DNA of 64,000 nt from Stutzerimonas frequens (GCF_024448335.1 NZ_JAMOHM010000008.1:124001-188000), one strand, 5' to 3'; shown: positions 19,179 to 28,154, numbered from the stretch's first letter. The notes: generated by a model not told the origin, from the sequence alone. Translations and numbers: made by a program.

Positions 19179-19886
19179 ATGACCGTAAAGATCACCCAGC
19201 GCATCAAGGGCTTCAAGGTCGTCGACGAGACCCTCGAGCGCCCCGCGACCGCGGCCAGCGCTAGCGACGGCACGGCGAGCAAGGCCGTCAACGTGGTGGA
19301 GATGGACGAGAGCCTGCAGCGCCCGGAAACCCTGATCGGCATGACCTACAAGATCAAGTCGCCGCTGTTCGAGCACGCGCTGTACGTCACCGTGAACGAC
19401 ATCGTGCTCAACGCCGGCACGCCGCACGAGCAGCGCCGGCCGTTCGAGATCTTCATCAACTCGAAGAACATGGACCACTTCCAGTGGATCGTCGCGCTCA
19501 CCCGGATCATGTCCGCGGTGTTCCGCAAGGGCGGTGACTGCACCTTCCTCGTCGAGGAGCTCAAGGCAGTGTTCGATCCGCGCGGCGGCTACCTGAAGAA
19601 GGGCGGCGTCTACATGCCGTCGATCGTCGCCGAGATCGGTGCGGTGCTGGAGCGCCATCTGATCGCCATCGGCATGCTCGAAGGCCATGCGCTGGACGAA
19701 ACCCAGCTCAAGTACCTGGCCGAGAAGCGCGCCGCCTACGAGGCCAGCCAGGGCGCGGTGGCGGTGGAGCCGGGTGAAGGCTTTCCGGCCGGCGCGCAGC
19801 TGTGCAACAAGTGCAACACCCAGGCCGTGGTGCAGATGGATGGCTGCGCCACCTGCCTGAACTGCGGCAACTCCAAATGTGGCTGA
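19179..19886 (+). CDS. nrdJb: Class II ribonucleotide reductase, C-terminal part
   Basis: A 235-residue protein starting MTVKITQRIKGFKVVDETL after GGAGAG. It corresponds to the tail of single-chain NrdJ: a domain with GMTYKIKSPLFEHALYVTVND and LVEELKAVFDPRGGY, then a Cys-rich C-terminus (LCNKCNTQAVV, CATCLNCGNSKCG) with CxxC pairs expected to relay electrons to the active-site disulfide or bind zinc. It follows nrdJa by 63 bases, with no terminator between, so the two are co-transcribed. P. aeruginosa has the same split arrangement (NrdJa and NrdJb). Confidence 0.92.
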   Translation: MTVKITQRIKGFKVVDETLERPATAASASDGTASKAVNVVEMDESLQRPETLIGMTYKIKSPLFEHALYVTVNDIVLNAGTPHEQRRPFEIFINSKNMDHFQWIVALTRIMSAVFRKGGDCTFLVEELKAVFDPRGGYLKKGGVYMPSIVAEIGAVLERHLIAIGMLEGHALDETQLKYLAEKRAAYEASQGAVAVEPGEGFPAGAQLCNKCNTQAVVQMDGCATCLNCGNSKCG

Positions 19887-19905
19887 CCGCTCACGCGGTC
19901 GGATG

Positions 19906-19939
19906 AAAAAAGGCCCGGGCTGATGCCTCGGGCCTTTTT
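19906..19939. terminator. Terminator after nrdJb, possibly shared with ppnN
   Basis: AAAAAAGGCCCG and CGGGCCTTTTT form a hairpin around a short imperfect centre 20 bases past nrdJb. The ppnN gene on the other strand ends at 19963, so the A/T-flanked hairpin can serve both. Confidence 0.85.
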
Positions 19940-19962
19940 CGTTGGTGCCAGGCGAAGCGCGC

Positions 19963-21336
19963 TCAGGTCACCACGCGATAGCAGGGCGTGTACGGCACGC
20001 CTCCCGGCAGCTTCATGCGGTGCTGCTCGACGAAGGCCTGCAACAGCTTGTCCAGCGGCTGCATGATCGACGCGTCGCCGTGGATCTCGTAACGGCCGTA
20101 TTGCTCGATGCGGCGGATACCCTTGTCCTTGACGTTGCCGGCGACGATCCCGGAGAAGGCCCGGCGCAGGTTCGCGGCCAGCTCATGGGCCGGCAGGTCG
20201 CGGCGCAGCGGTAGGCTCGCCATCGCCTCGTGGGTCGGGTCGAACGGTCGCTGGAAACCTTCCTCGATCTTCAGCAGCCAGTTGAAGTGGAACGCATCGT
20301 TGCGCTCGCGGCGGAAGCGTCGTACTTCGCGCAGCCCCTCGGTCATCTGGCGCGCTACTTCGGCGGGGTCGTTGAAGATGATCTGGTAGCGCTTCTGCGC
20401 TTCCTCGCCGAGGGTGGCGCCAACGAAGTCATGCAGCTGTTGCAGGTAGTCCGCCGCATCGCTTGGTCCGGTGAGAATCACCGGGAAGGGCACGTCGCGA
20501 TTGTCCGGATGCAGCAGAATACCGAGCAGGTAGAGGAATTCCTCGGCGGTGCCGACGCCGCCGGGGAAGATGATGATGCCGTGGCCGACCCGCACGAAGG
20601 CCTCCAGGCGCTTCTCGATGTCCGGCAGGATCACCAGCTCGTTGACGATCGGGTTTGGCGCCTCGGCGGCGATGATGCCCGGCTCGGTCAGGCCCAGGTA
20701 GCGGCTGCCAACGCGGCGCTGCTTGGCGTGGCCGATGGTGGCGCCCTTCATCGGCCCCTTCATCACGCCGGGGCCGCAGCCGGTACAGACATCCAGGCTG
20801 CGCAGCCCCAGCTCGTGTCCGACGCGCTTGCTGTACTTGTACTCCTCGGTACTGATCGAGTGACCGCCCCAGCACACCACCATGCTCGGCTCGACGCCTG
20901 GGCGCAGCGTGCGGGCGTTGCGCAGCAGGTGGAACACGTAGTCGGTGATGCCTTGCGAGCTGTCCAGATCGATGCGTGCGTTGCTCAGTTCGCTCTCGGT
21001 ATAGACGATGTCGCGCAGGGCGCTGAACAACATCTCGCGGGTGCTGGCGATCATCTCGCCGTCGACGAAGGCATCGGCCGGTGCGTTGAACAGCTCCAGG
21101 CGTACGCCACGGTCCTGTTGCAGGATGCGCACCTCGAAGTCTTCGTACGCTTCGAGGATGGTCTTGGCGTTATCGATGCGCGTGCCGGTGTTGAGGATGG
21201 CCAGCGCGCACTGGCGGAACAGCTTGTGGGTACTGCCGGAGCCGACTTCGCTCAGTTGCTGTACTTCGCGCTGGGAAAGCGTTTCCAGACTGCCTTTGGG
21301 GCTCACCGAGGCATTGATTACGAGGGGTTGGGTCAT
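19963..21336 (-). CDS. ppnN: Nucleotide 5'-monophosphate nucleosidase (PpnN/YgdH, LOG family)
   Basis: The start at 21336 (MTQPLVINASVSPKGS) gives 457 residues, near the 454 of E. coli PpnN; the extra 40 upstream residues in the open frame are Arg/Ser-rich and implausible. The central LOG-family core has the diagnostic PGGVGTAEE and CTGCGPGVMKGPMKGA. N- and C-terminal extensions typical of PpnN flank it (ending PGGVPYTPCYRVVT). The enzyme splits purine and pyrimidine nucleoside monophosphates into base and ribose 5-phosphate, and in E. coli it binds (p)ppGpp. It lies downstream of the phospholipid cluster on the same strand, 255 bases away, so it probably has its own promoter. Confidence 0.92.
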   Translation of the reverse strand: MTQPLVINASVSPKGSLETLSQREVQQLSEVGSGSTHKLFRQCALAILNTGTRIDNAKTILEAYEDFEVRILQQDRGVRLELFNAPADAFVDGEMIASTREMLFSALRDIVYTESELSNARIDLDSSQGITDYVFHLLRNARTLRPGVEPSMVVCWGGHSISTEEYKYSKRVGHELGLRSLDVCTGCGPGVMKGPMKGATIGHAKQRRVGSRYLGLTEPGIIAAEAPNPIVNELVILPDIEKRLEAFVRVGHGIIIFPGGVGTAEEFLYLLGILLHPDNRDVPFPVILTGPSDAADYLQQLHDFVGATLGEEAQKRYQIIFNDPAEVARQMTEGLREVRRFRRERNDAFHFNWLLKIEEGFQRPFDPTHEAMASLPLRRDLPAHELAANLRRAFSGIVAGNVKDKGIRRIEQYGRYEIHGDASIMQPLDKLLQAFVEQHRMKLPGGVPYTPCYRVVT

Positions 21337-21591
21337 TGATGGTTCCTGAATGCGATGGCCACGCCATCGAGGAGCTGATGCATCGAAACGGCGGCTGCGT
21401 GATCGCCGGCAGCAGGGGTTGGCCCAGCGTGCTGGCGACAGCGTATGTGACGACATCTTAACGCGAGGACATGGCAGCGGTGTCGATCCGCGTTCACCGT
21501 GCGAGCAGCAGCGCGGCCCGCTGGCCCGTGGTCCTGGTTCGACCGTCCCGGTGGGCGGCGGTTCGCCCTGCTGCGCGTCGTTCGTGGTAGG

Positions 21592-22521
21592 TCAGGTCCA
21601 GCCGTAGCGCACCAGGTGGAAGAAGATCGGCGCGGCGAAGCAGACCGAATCCAGCCGGTCGAGCATGCCGCCGTGGCCCTCGATCATATGCCCCCAGTCC
21701 TTGACGCCACGGTCGCGCTTGATCGCCGACATCACCAGGCCGCCGAAGAAGCCCAGCAGGTTCAGCAGCAGCGCCATCAGGGCCGCCTGCCACCAGGCGA
21801 ACGGGGTAATCCAGAACAGCGCCGCGCCGATCAGTGTCGCTAGGAATATCCCGCCAACGAAGCCTTCGACGGTTTTGGACGGCGACAGGCGCGGGGCAAT
21901 CTTGCGCTTGCCGGCCAACTTGCCGCAGACGTACTGCAACACGTCGGAGAGCTGCACGACGATGATCAGCCAGGCGATCAGCAGCAGGTTGCGACCCTCG
22001 TAGCCGGCAATCTCCAGGGTGAGCAGGGCAGGGACGTGGGAGACGCAGAAGACTGCAATCATCAGGCCCCATTGCACCTTCGAGGCGCGTTCGAGAAAGC
22101 GCGTGGTGTCGCCACCCAGCGACGCCAGGATGGGCAGCAACAGGAACACGTAGACCGGAATGAAGATGGCGAACAGGCCGTACCAGCCAACCGCCACCAG
22201 CAGATACTGCAGCGGCAGCACCAGATAGAACGCCGCGACCAGCGCCGGATAGTCGCTGCTGCGTGTCGGCGTCAGCGTCATGAATTCGCGCAACGCGAAG
22301 AACGACACTAGGTAGAAGAGGATCACCACGGCCGTGTGGCCAAGCCAGAAGGCGATGCCGATCAGCGCGACCATCACCCACCAGGCATTGATGCGCGCAT
22401 TGAGGTTGTCGATCACCGGGCTCTCGCCGCCGCTGCGGCGCTTGAGGACAAAGCCGATCAGCGAGGCCAGGGCGAGCAGGGCGCCGATACCGGCGAACAG
22501 CAGCAGGGTATTGCGATCCAT
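21592..22521 (-). CDS. Phosphatidate cytidylyltransferase (CdsA/YnbB family)
   Basis: A 309-residue polytopic membrane protein with seven to eight hydrophobic segments. The full cytidylyltransferase signature is present near residue 265: SAIKRDRGVKDWG then HGGMLDRLDSV, with the conserved K-D and D-R-x-D. It makes CDP-diacylglycerol from phosphatidate and CTP. The gene overlaps the acyltransferase frame closely (1 base apart) and forms a minus-strand unit with that gene and a CDP-alcohol phosphatidyltransferase, the order seen in the E. coli ynb genes. It is probably a second CdsA beside the housekeeping one, which normally sits with uppS and dxr. Confidence 0.9.
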   Translation of the reverse strand: MDRNTLLLFAGIGALLALASLIGFVLKRRSGGESPVIDNLNARINAWWVMVALIGIAFWLGHTAVVILFYLVSFFALREFMTLTPTRSSDYPALVAAFYLVLPLQYLLVAVGWYGLFAIFIPVYVFLLLPILASLGGDTTRFLERASKVQWGLMIAVFCVSHVPALLTLEIAGYEGRNLLLIAWLIIVVQLSDVLQYVCGKLAGKRKIAPRLSPSKTVEGFVGGIFLATLIGAALFWITPFAWWQAALMALLLNLLGFFGGLVMSAIKRDRGVKDWGHMIEGHGGMLDRLDSVCFAAPIFFHLVRYGWT

Positions 22522-22522
22522 G

Positions 22523-23143
22523 TCAGTCTTCCTTTGGGGCCAGTTCTAGCAGAGCCAGGCGAGCGCGCTGCAGAAACGCGTCCTTGTCCTCGTCCTTTTC
22601 GATGCTCATGGGCGCGCCGAAGCTGACGCTGCACAGCAGGGGCAGCGGCAGGCTGCGGCCCTTGGGCATTACCCGATTGAGGTTGGCGATCCACACCGGC
22701 ACCAGCTCCACGTCCGGACACGCCAGGCCCAGGCGATACAGCCCGCTCTTGAAGGGCAGCAGGCCTTCTTCCAGATTGCGCGTGCCCTCGGGGAAGAGGA
22801 TCAGTGAATCGCCGGCGGCCAGGGCGTCGAGCATCGGTTGCAGCGGATTCGACTCCGGGCCGCTGCGCTCACGATCCACCAGCACGCCATTGAACAGACG
22901 ATGGATGACGAAGCGGCGCAATGCGCTGCTCTGCCAGTAATCGGCGCCGGCGACGGGGCGGGTCCTGCGCCGCAGGTCAGGCGGCAGCGATGCCCAGAGC
23001 AGCACGAAATCACCGTGGCTGCTGTGGTTGGCGAAGTAGATGCGTTGCCTGTTGAGCGGCGCGCAGCCGATCCAGAGGCTGCGCGTACCGGTCAGCAGGC
23101 GAGCAACGGAAGTGATCGCGAAGGCGAGCAGAGCGCCGAGCAT
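22523..23143 (-). CDS. 1-acyl-sn-glycerol-3-phosphate acyltransferase-like protein (PlsC family)
   Basis: A 206-residue acyltransferase with catalytic HX4D (NHSSHGDF) near residue 38 and FPEGTRNLEEGLLPFKSG near 120, the glycerol-phosphate binding motif. An N-terminal hydrophobic helix (LGALLAFAITSVARLL) anchors it to the inner membrane. It would acylate lysophosphatidate or a related alcohol to feed the CdsA-like enzyme next to it. The start at 23143 has GAGGAAC upstream. It is shorter than E. coli PlsC (245) but complete in its motifs. Confidence 0.87.
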   Translation of the reverse strand: MLGALLAFAITSVARLLTGTRSLWIGCAPLNRQRIYFANHSSHGDFVLLWASLPPDLRRRTRPVAGADYWQSSALRRFVIHRLFNGVLVDRERSGPESNPLQPMLDALAAGDSLILFPEGTRNLEEGLLPFKSGLYRLGLACPDVELVPVWIANLNRVMPKGRSLPLPLLCSVSFGAPMSIEKDEDKDAFLQRARLALLELAPKED

Positions 23144-23195
23144 GGGATGTTCCTCGGTATCGGGCGGGAAGTCGGTGGTGCGGGCGGGTGGCGAT

Positions 23196-23822
23196 TCAGT
23201 CCGCTTCGGCGGGCGCCGATGCGGTTTCCGCCAGGCCTTGTCTGACCCGGTTGCCCAGCGTGAGGATCGACAGCCCGGCGATCAGCAGCAACAAGCCGTT
23301 GATCCAGGCGGCTGGCAACAGGCCCAGGGCGACGCCAGTGGCCAGCACGCCGAAGGCGAAGGCCCGGTCGCTCTTGCCCATCGGGCCATCGTAACGACGT
23401 GATGCGCCCACCATCGGACCGAGCACACCGGCGTACTCGGTGAGCGCTGCGAGCACCGCCACCAGTACCACGGCAGCAGGCCAGACGCCGGCCACCAGCG
23501 CGAGCGGCAGATAGAGCGCCGCATCGGCGGCAACATCGCAGAGTTCGTTGAGGTAGGCGCCGAGCTTCGATTGCTGGCCGAATTCCCGCGCCAGCATGCC
23601 GTCGATGGCGTTCAGTGCCATGCGCAGCAGCATCCACAGTGGGATCAGCAGGAAGACCCAGAGGTGCTCGATCAGCAGCGCGACCGCCGCTGCGACTGCC
23701 AGCGACACGACCAGCGCTGCCAGCGTGACCTGATTGGCCGTGATGCCGCTGTCATGGAGGCGCTGGACCAGCGGGCGCAGTAGTGCCTGAAAACGGGGTT
23801 TGAGCTGGTAGATGGAGGGCAT
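23196..23822 (-). CDS. CDP-alcohol phosphatidyltransferase with Asn substitutions in the active-site motif
   Basis: The start at 23822 (MPSIYQLKPRFQ) has AAGGA eight bases upstream. The 208-residue membrane protein has about six helices. The family motif D-x2-DG-x2-AR-x8-G-x3-D-x3-D is recognisable as NAIDGMLAR ... G-AYL-N-ELC-D, so the first and third Asp are both Asn here (confirmed on the DNA as AAC codons). These Asp residues normally bind two metal ions and activate the alcohol. The enzyme should transfer a phosphatidyl group from CDP-diacylglycerol to an alcohol, but substrate and even activity are open. It leads the cluster with PlsC- and CdsA-like genes. Confidence 0.85.
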   Translation of the reverse strand: MPSIYQLKPRFQALLRPLVQRLHDSGITANQVTLAALVVSLAVAAAVALLIEHLWVFLLIPLWMLLRMALNAIDGMLAREFGQQSKLGAYLNELCDVAADAALYLPLALVAGVWPAAVVLVAVLAALTEYAGVLGPMVGASRRYDGPMGKSDRAFAFGVLATGVALGLLPAAWINGLLLLIAGLSILTLGNRVRQGLAETASAPAEAD

Positions 23823-23985
23823 GCATCGATTCCTTTCGATGATGGGGGCGTCGCGCATTTCGGCTCAGGCCGGCGCGCATCCTGTGCGCCCGGCACTTTG
23901 GGGTAAAGCCCGCGCTGTCGCAAGTTGCGCTGGAAAATTTGCGAGGTGTTGAACGCTTTCGCCGCGCGGTGCCGGTACCGGCGGC

Positions 23986-24939
23986 CTAGAAGGCAAAAGG
24001 CAGCGCGCTGGAGGGATGCTGGCGTGCTTTCAGCAGCCGATGAAATTCGCCGGGATCTTTCACCTGCACGTCCGTCTTGCCTTCGTGACGCTGCGCCGCG
24101 ATCAGCCGCGACAGCCAGAAACGCACGCAAGCCACGCGCAGCATAGGCTGCCAGAGTTCGGCTTCGGCCGGAGTGAAGCGGCGTAGCGCCGAGTAGGCCG
24201 CCAGCAAGGGCTCGCTGCGTTCACCGTCGATCTCGCCGTTGGGGTGCGAGCACCAGTCGTTCACGGCAATCGCCAGGTCGTAGAGCATCGGCCCGGAGCA
24301 GGCGTTGTAGAAGTCGATCACGCCGGTCAGATGGCTGCCTTCGAACAGCACGTTGTCGCGGAACAGGTCGGCGTGCAGGTTGGCGCGCGGCAGGGCGAGG
24401 AGTTTCGGACGCAGCTCGGCGATCTCCGCCAAGCCATCGCGCAGCAGCGGCAGCTGGTCCTCGGACAGGCTCAGCGCCAGGCTCGGCCCCTGTTCCTGCA
24501 TCCAGTCCAGGCCGCGGTCGCTGGCGCGTTCAAGGATGTGTTCGCGGGTGGCCAGATGCAGACGGGCCAGCAGCCGACCGACTTCGGCGCAATGGTGCGG
24601 GTTGGGCTCGACCACGTGCTTGCCGGGCAGTCGCGGCTGCAGCAGCGCGGGCTTCTCCGCCAGCTCGCGCAGCGCCTCACCCTGCTCGGTGCGCAGCGCA
24701 TAGGGCACCGGCAGGCCGGCGCGGTGCAGCACGTCGAGCAGTTCGATGAAGAACGGCAGGTCCTGGCGCGGGCCGCGCTCGATCAGGGTCAGCACGTATT
24801 CGCCCTGCTCCAGGCTGATGAAGAAGTTGCTGTTCTCGCTGCCTGCGGCGATGCCCTGGAAGTCGCGCAGCCGGCCGAGCCGGTAGGGCGCCAGAAAGGC
24901 CTCCAGTTCATCGCGTTGCAGGGGCGTGAATACCGACAT
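23986..24939 (-). CDS. thrB: Homoserine kinase, aminoglycoside-phosphotransferase-like type
   Basis: A 317-residue kinase of the APH/choline kinase fold: SENSNFFI (nucleotide loop), catalytic ANLHADLFRDNVLFEG (Brenner-type HxDxxxxN) and the metal-binding GVIDFYNACSGP. The N-terminus MSVFTPLQRDELEAFLAPY is the ThrB pattern seen in pseudomonads, unrelated to the GHMP-type ThrB of E. coli. It phosphorylates homoserine for threonine synthesis. GGAGGA lies five bases before the ATG. It follows the DUF2782 gene by 24 bases, as in P. aeruginosa, where polA, DUF2782, thrB and nrdJb are neighbours. Confidence 0.92.
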   Translation of the reverse strand: MSVFTPLQRDELEAFLAPYRLGRLRDFQGIAAGSENSNFFISLEQGEYVLTLIERGPRQDLPFFIELLDVLHRAGLPVPYALRTEQGEALRELAEKPALLQPRLPGKHVVEPNPHHCAEVGRLLARLHLATREHILERASDRGLDWMQEQGPSLALSLSEDQLPLLRDGLAEIAELRPKLLALPRANLHADLFRDNVLFEGSHLTGVIDFYNACSGPMLYDLAIAVNDWCSHPNGEIDGERSEPLLAAYSALRRFTPAEAELWQPMLRVACVRFWLSRLIAAQRHEGKTDVQVKDPGEFHRLLKARQHPSSALPFAF

Positions 24940-24963
24940 GTTGTCCTCCGGCGGATGTCTGGA

Positions 24964-25248
24964 TTACCAGCTGAAGATCTTCCACGCGGGGATCAGCATG
25001 TCCGGCTGGTCGGAGCGCACGAAGTTGCCGTCATTTCCGTCGGCCCGCACCAGGAAGTAGGGCTTGCCGTGCTTGGGCGTGACTTTCACGGCGTAGAGGA
25101 AGCCGTTGACGCGATATTCCTCGACGGTGCGATCGCCTTCCTGACGGATGGTTACGTCCGGCTCACCTTCGACCGACTCCTGGGCGAAGCCGGCCAGAGG
25201 GGCGCATGCCAGCAGGCTGGCCAGCATCAGGTGTTTGAGAGCGCGCAT
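24964..25248 (-). CDS. DUF2782 periplasmic protein
   Basis: The start at 25248 gives a standard signal peptide (MRALKHLMLASLLACAPLAGFAQ, cleavage ~23) with AAGG upstream; the longer frame adds a leader without signal character. The mature ~70 residues contain VTIRQEGDRTVEEYRVNGFLY and KVTPKHGKPYFL, the DUF2782 core. Function is unknown. It is conserved beside thrB and polA in Pseudomonas, with polA divergent 76 bases away. It is probably co-transcribed with thrB. Confidence 0.88.
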   Translation of the reverse strand: MRALKHLMLASLLACAPLAGFAQESVEGEPDVTIRQEGDRTVEEYRVNGFLYAVKVTPKHGKPYFLVRADGNDGNFVRSDQPDMLIPAWKIFSW

Positions 25249-25324
25249 GGTAACCTTGTCCCTTTGTCGATAAGTGGTCCTTCGCATTCTAGCTCCGGGC
25301 CCGCCGAAAAGGTTGATTCCGCTC

Positions 25325-28069
25325 ATGAGCCAAGCCCCCCTCGTCCTGGTGGACGGTTCGTCCTACCTCTATCGCGCCTTCCACGCGCTGCCTCCGCTGA
25401 CCACGTCCACCGGCAAGCCGACCGGCGCGGTCAAGGGTGTGCTGAACATGTTGCTGAGCCTGCGCAAACAGTATCCGGACAGCCCGTTCGCCGTGGTTTT
25501 CGACGCCAAGGGTCCGACCTTTCGCGACGCGCTGTTCGAGAACTACAAGTCGCACCGCCCGCCGATGCCCGACGACCTGCGCGTGCAGGTCGAGCCGCTG
25601 CATGCCAGCGTCCGTGCGCTCGGTATGCCGCTGCTGTGCGTCGATGGCGTGGAGGCGGACGACGTCATCGGCACCCTGGCCCGGCAGTGCGCGGCGCTCG
25701 GCCGCGACGTGGTCATCTCAACCGGCGACAAGGACATGGCCCAGCTGGTCTGCCCGCATGTCACGCTGGTCAACACCATGACCGGCAGCGTCTATGACAT
25801 CGAAGGCGTGAAGAACAAGTTCGGCGTCGGCCCGGAACTGATCATCGACTTCCTCGCGCTGATGGGCGACAAGGTCGACAACATTCCTGGCGTGCCAGGC
25901 GTGGGCGAGAAGACGGCATGTGGCCTGCTCAACGGCATCCCAGGCGGGCTCAAGGGGCTCTACGAGAACCTCGATCAGGTCGCCGGGCTGCCGATTCGCG
26001 GTGCCAAGTCACTGGGCGCCAAGCTGGAGGAGCATCGCGATGCCGCCTTCATGTCCTACGAGCTGGCGACGATCAAGATCGACGTGCCGCTGGACGTCCA
26101 GGTCGGTGACCTGATGCCCGGGGAACCGCACCGCGAGGCGCTGATCGCCCTTTATCGCGAGCTGGAATTCAAGCAGTGGCTGGACGAGCTGTTGCGCGAG
26201 GCCAAGGCGGCGGGGGAGAACTGCGAGGTGCAGCCCGAAGGCTGTTCGATCCAGGCCGAGGCCCAGTACGAGACCCTGCTGGAGCAAGCCGATTTCGAGC
26301 GCTGGCTGGCGCGTCTGAAGGCGGCCGAATGTTTTGCCTTCGATACCGAAACCACCAGCCTCGATGCGCAACGCGCCGAGCTGGTCGGCGTGTCCTTTGC
26401 CGTCGAAGCGGGCCAGGCAGCTTACGTGCCGCTGCGCCATTCCTACATGGGCGTGCCGCAGCAGCTCGAGCTGGATGCCGTGCTCGGCGCGCTCAAGCCG
26501 CTGCTGGAGGATCCGGCCAAGACCAAGATCTGCCAGCACGGCAAATACGACATGAACGTGCTGATGCACTACGGCATCGAAATGCGCGGCATGGCTTTCG
26601 ACACGATGCTCGAATCCTACGTGCTGGACGCCACGGCCACCCGCCACGACATGGACAGCCTGGCGCTCAAGTACCTCGGCCGCGGCACCATCCGCTTCGA
26701 GGACATTGCCGGCAAGGGCGCCAAGCAGCTGACCTTCGACCAGATCGCCATCGAGCAGGCCGGCCCGTACGCCGCCGAGGACGCCGACGTCACCCTGCGC
26801 CTGCACCAGACCCTGCTCGGCAAGCTGGAGCAGACGCCATCGCTGCTCAAGGTGCTGACCGAGATCGAGATGCCGCTGGTGCCGGTGCTGGCGCGCATCG
26901 AGCGTAATGGCGCGCTGGTCGATGCGCAGCTGCTCGGCCAACAGAGCGTCGAGCTGGGCGACAAACTGGTGCAGCTGGAACGCGAGGCATTCGATATTGC
27001 CGGCGAGGAGTTCAACCTCGGCTCGCCCAAGCAGCTCTGCGCGATCCTCTATGACAAGCTCGGCTGCCCGGTAATCTCCAAGACCGCCGGCGGCCAGCCG
27101 TCCACCGCGGAAAGCGTGCTGGCCGAACTGGCCGAGCAGGATTACCCGCTGCCCAAGGTGATCATGCAGCACCGCTCCTTGAGCAAGCTCAAGGGCACCT
27201 ACACCGACAAGCTGCCGCAGCAGATCAATCCGCGCACCGGGCGCATCCACACCAGCTACCACCAGGCGGTGACCGCCACCGGCCGGCTGTCCTCCAGCGA
27301 CCCGAACCTGCAGAACATCCCGATCCGCACCGCCGAGGGGCGGCGCATTCGCCAGGCCTTCGTCGCGGCGCCGGGCTACAAGCTACTGGCGGCGGACTAC
27401 TCGCAGATCGAGCTGCGCATCATGGCTCACCTGGCGCAGGATGCCGGCCTCTTGCACGCGTTCCAGAACGACCTGGACGTGCACCGCGCCACGGCCGCCG
27501 AGGTGTTCGGCGTACCGCTGGAGCAGGTCAGCAACGACCAGCGGCGCAGTGCCAAGGCGATCAACTTCGGCCTGATCTATGGCATGAGCGCCTTCGGCCT
27601 GGCCAAGCAGATCGACGTCGGCCGCAAGGAAGCACAGGAATACATCGACCGCTATTTCGCCCGCTACCCCGGCGTGCTCGCCTATATGGAGCGCACCCGC
27701 ACCCAGGCCGCCGAGCAGGGCTATGTCGAGACACTGTTCGGTCGGCGGCTGTACCTGCCGGAGATCAATTCGAAGAACGGCGCCATGCGCAAGGGCGCCG
27801 AGCGCACCGCGATCAACGCGCCGATGCAGGGCACCGCGGCGGACATCATCAAGCGCGCCATGATCGCCGTGGACGGCTGGCTGCAGGACAGCGGGCTGGA
27901 TGCGCGGGTGATCCTGCAGGTCCACGATGAATTGGTGCTGGAAGTGCGCGAAGACCTGGTCGAGCAGGTCCGTCAGCAGATCTGCCCGTTGATGAGCGAG
28001 GCGGCCCAGCTGGACGTGCCGTTGCTGGTCGAGGCCGGCGTGGGCAACAACTGGGACGAGGCGCACTGA
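25325..28069 (+). CDS. polA: DNA polymerase I
   Basis: The start at 25325 (MSQAPLVLVDGSSYLYRAFH) is the conserved PolA N-terminus. The 914 residues comprise a 5'-nuclease domain (ISTGDKDMAQLV, VDNIPGVPGVGEKTA), a 3'-5' exonuclease domain with intact metal-binding FDTETTSLD, and the polymerase: motif A LAADYSQIELRI, motif B RRSAKAINFGLIYG, motif C QVHDELVLEV. All three activities therefore look intact. Length is close to E. coli (928). It is divergent from DUF2782-thrB and followed by the ersA-like sRNA, the conserved polA-sRNA arrangement (Spot 42 in E. coli, ErsA in P. aeruginosa). Confidence 0.97.
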   Translation: MSQAPLVLVDGSSYLYRAFHALPPLTTSTGKPTGAVKGVLNMLLSLRKQYPDSPFAVVFDAKGPTFRDALFENYKSHRPPMPDDLRVQVEPLHASVRALGMPLLCVDGVEADDVIGTLARQCAALGRDVVISTGDKDMAQLVCPHVTLVNTMTGSVYDIEGVKNKFGVGPELIIDFLALMGDKVDNIPGVPGVGEKTACGLLNGIPGGLKGLYENLDQVAGLPIRGAKSLGAKLEEHRDAAFMSYELATIKIDVPLDVQVGDLMPGEPHREALIALYRELEFKQWLDELLREAKAAGENCEVQPEGCSIQAEAQYETLLEQADFERWLARLKAAECFAFDTETTSLDAQRAELVGVSFAVEAGQAAYVPLRHSYMGVPQQLELDAVLGALKPLLEDPAKTKICQHGKYDMNVLMHYGIEMRGMAFDTMLESYVLDATATRHDMDSLALKYLGRGTIRFEDIAGKGAKQLTFDQIAIEQAGPYAAEDADVTLRLHQTLLGKLEQTPSLLKVLTEIEMPLVPVLARIERNGALVDAQLLGQQSVELGDKLVQLEREAFDIAGEEFNLGSPKQLCAILYDKLGCPVISKTAGGQPSTAESVLAELAEQDYPLPKVIMQHRSLSKLKGTYTDKLPQQINPRTGRIHTSYHQAVTATGRLSSSDPNLQNIPIRTAEGRRIRQAFVAAPGYKLLAADYSQIELRIMAHLAQDAGLLHAFQNDLDVHRATAAEVFGVPLEQVSNDQRRSAKAINFGLIYGMSAFGLAKQIDVGRKEAQEYIDRYFARYPGVLAYMERTRTQAAEQGYVETLFGRRLYLPEINSKNGAMRKGAERTAINAPMQGTAADIIKRAMIAVDGWLQDSGLDARVILQVHDELVLEVREDLVEQVRQQICPLMSEAAQLDVPLLVEAGVGNNWDEAH

Positions 28070-28096
28070 CCGGGCTGCCGAAAAATGTCGGTAGTC

Positions 28097-28115
28097 GACG
28101 AAATTTTTTTTCGTC
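28097..28115 (+). terminator. Possible T-rich hairpin ending polA transcription
   Basis: GACGAAA and TTTCGTC pair around a 5-T loop, 27 bases after the polA stop. There is no T-run after the stem, so it is a weak terminator at best. Confidence 0.3.
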
Positions 28116-28121
28116 CGCGTT

Positions 28122-28149
28122 GAACTTCCGCTGCAACCATCCGGTCAGA
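28122..28149 (+). promoter_or_regulatory. AlgU (sigma-22)-type promoter of the ersA-like sRNA
   Basis: GAACTT (28122-28127), a 17-base spacer and TCAGA (28145-28149) match the envelope-stress sigma factor AlgU/sigma-22 consensus GAACTT-N16/17-TCTGA with one mismatch in the -10 element. Confidence 0.7.
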
Positions 28150-28154
28150 GCATG

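Noticed and set aside
16776..19688. A 970-codon minus-strand frame opposite nrdJa/nrdJb
   Set aside because: It is the antisense shadow of two strongly supported genes in GC-rich DNA; its translation is Leu/Ala/Arg/His-rich without domains.
24244..25797. A 517-codon plus-strand frame through thrB, DUF2782 and the start of polA
   Set aside because: It crosses three well-supported genes in the wrong frame or strand and shows no domain.
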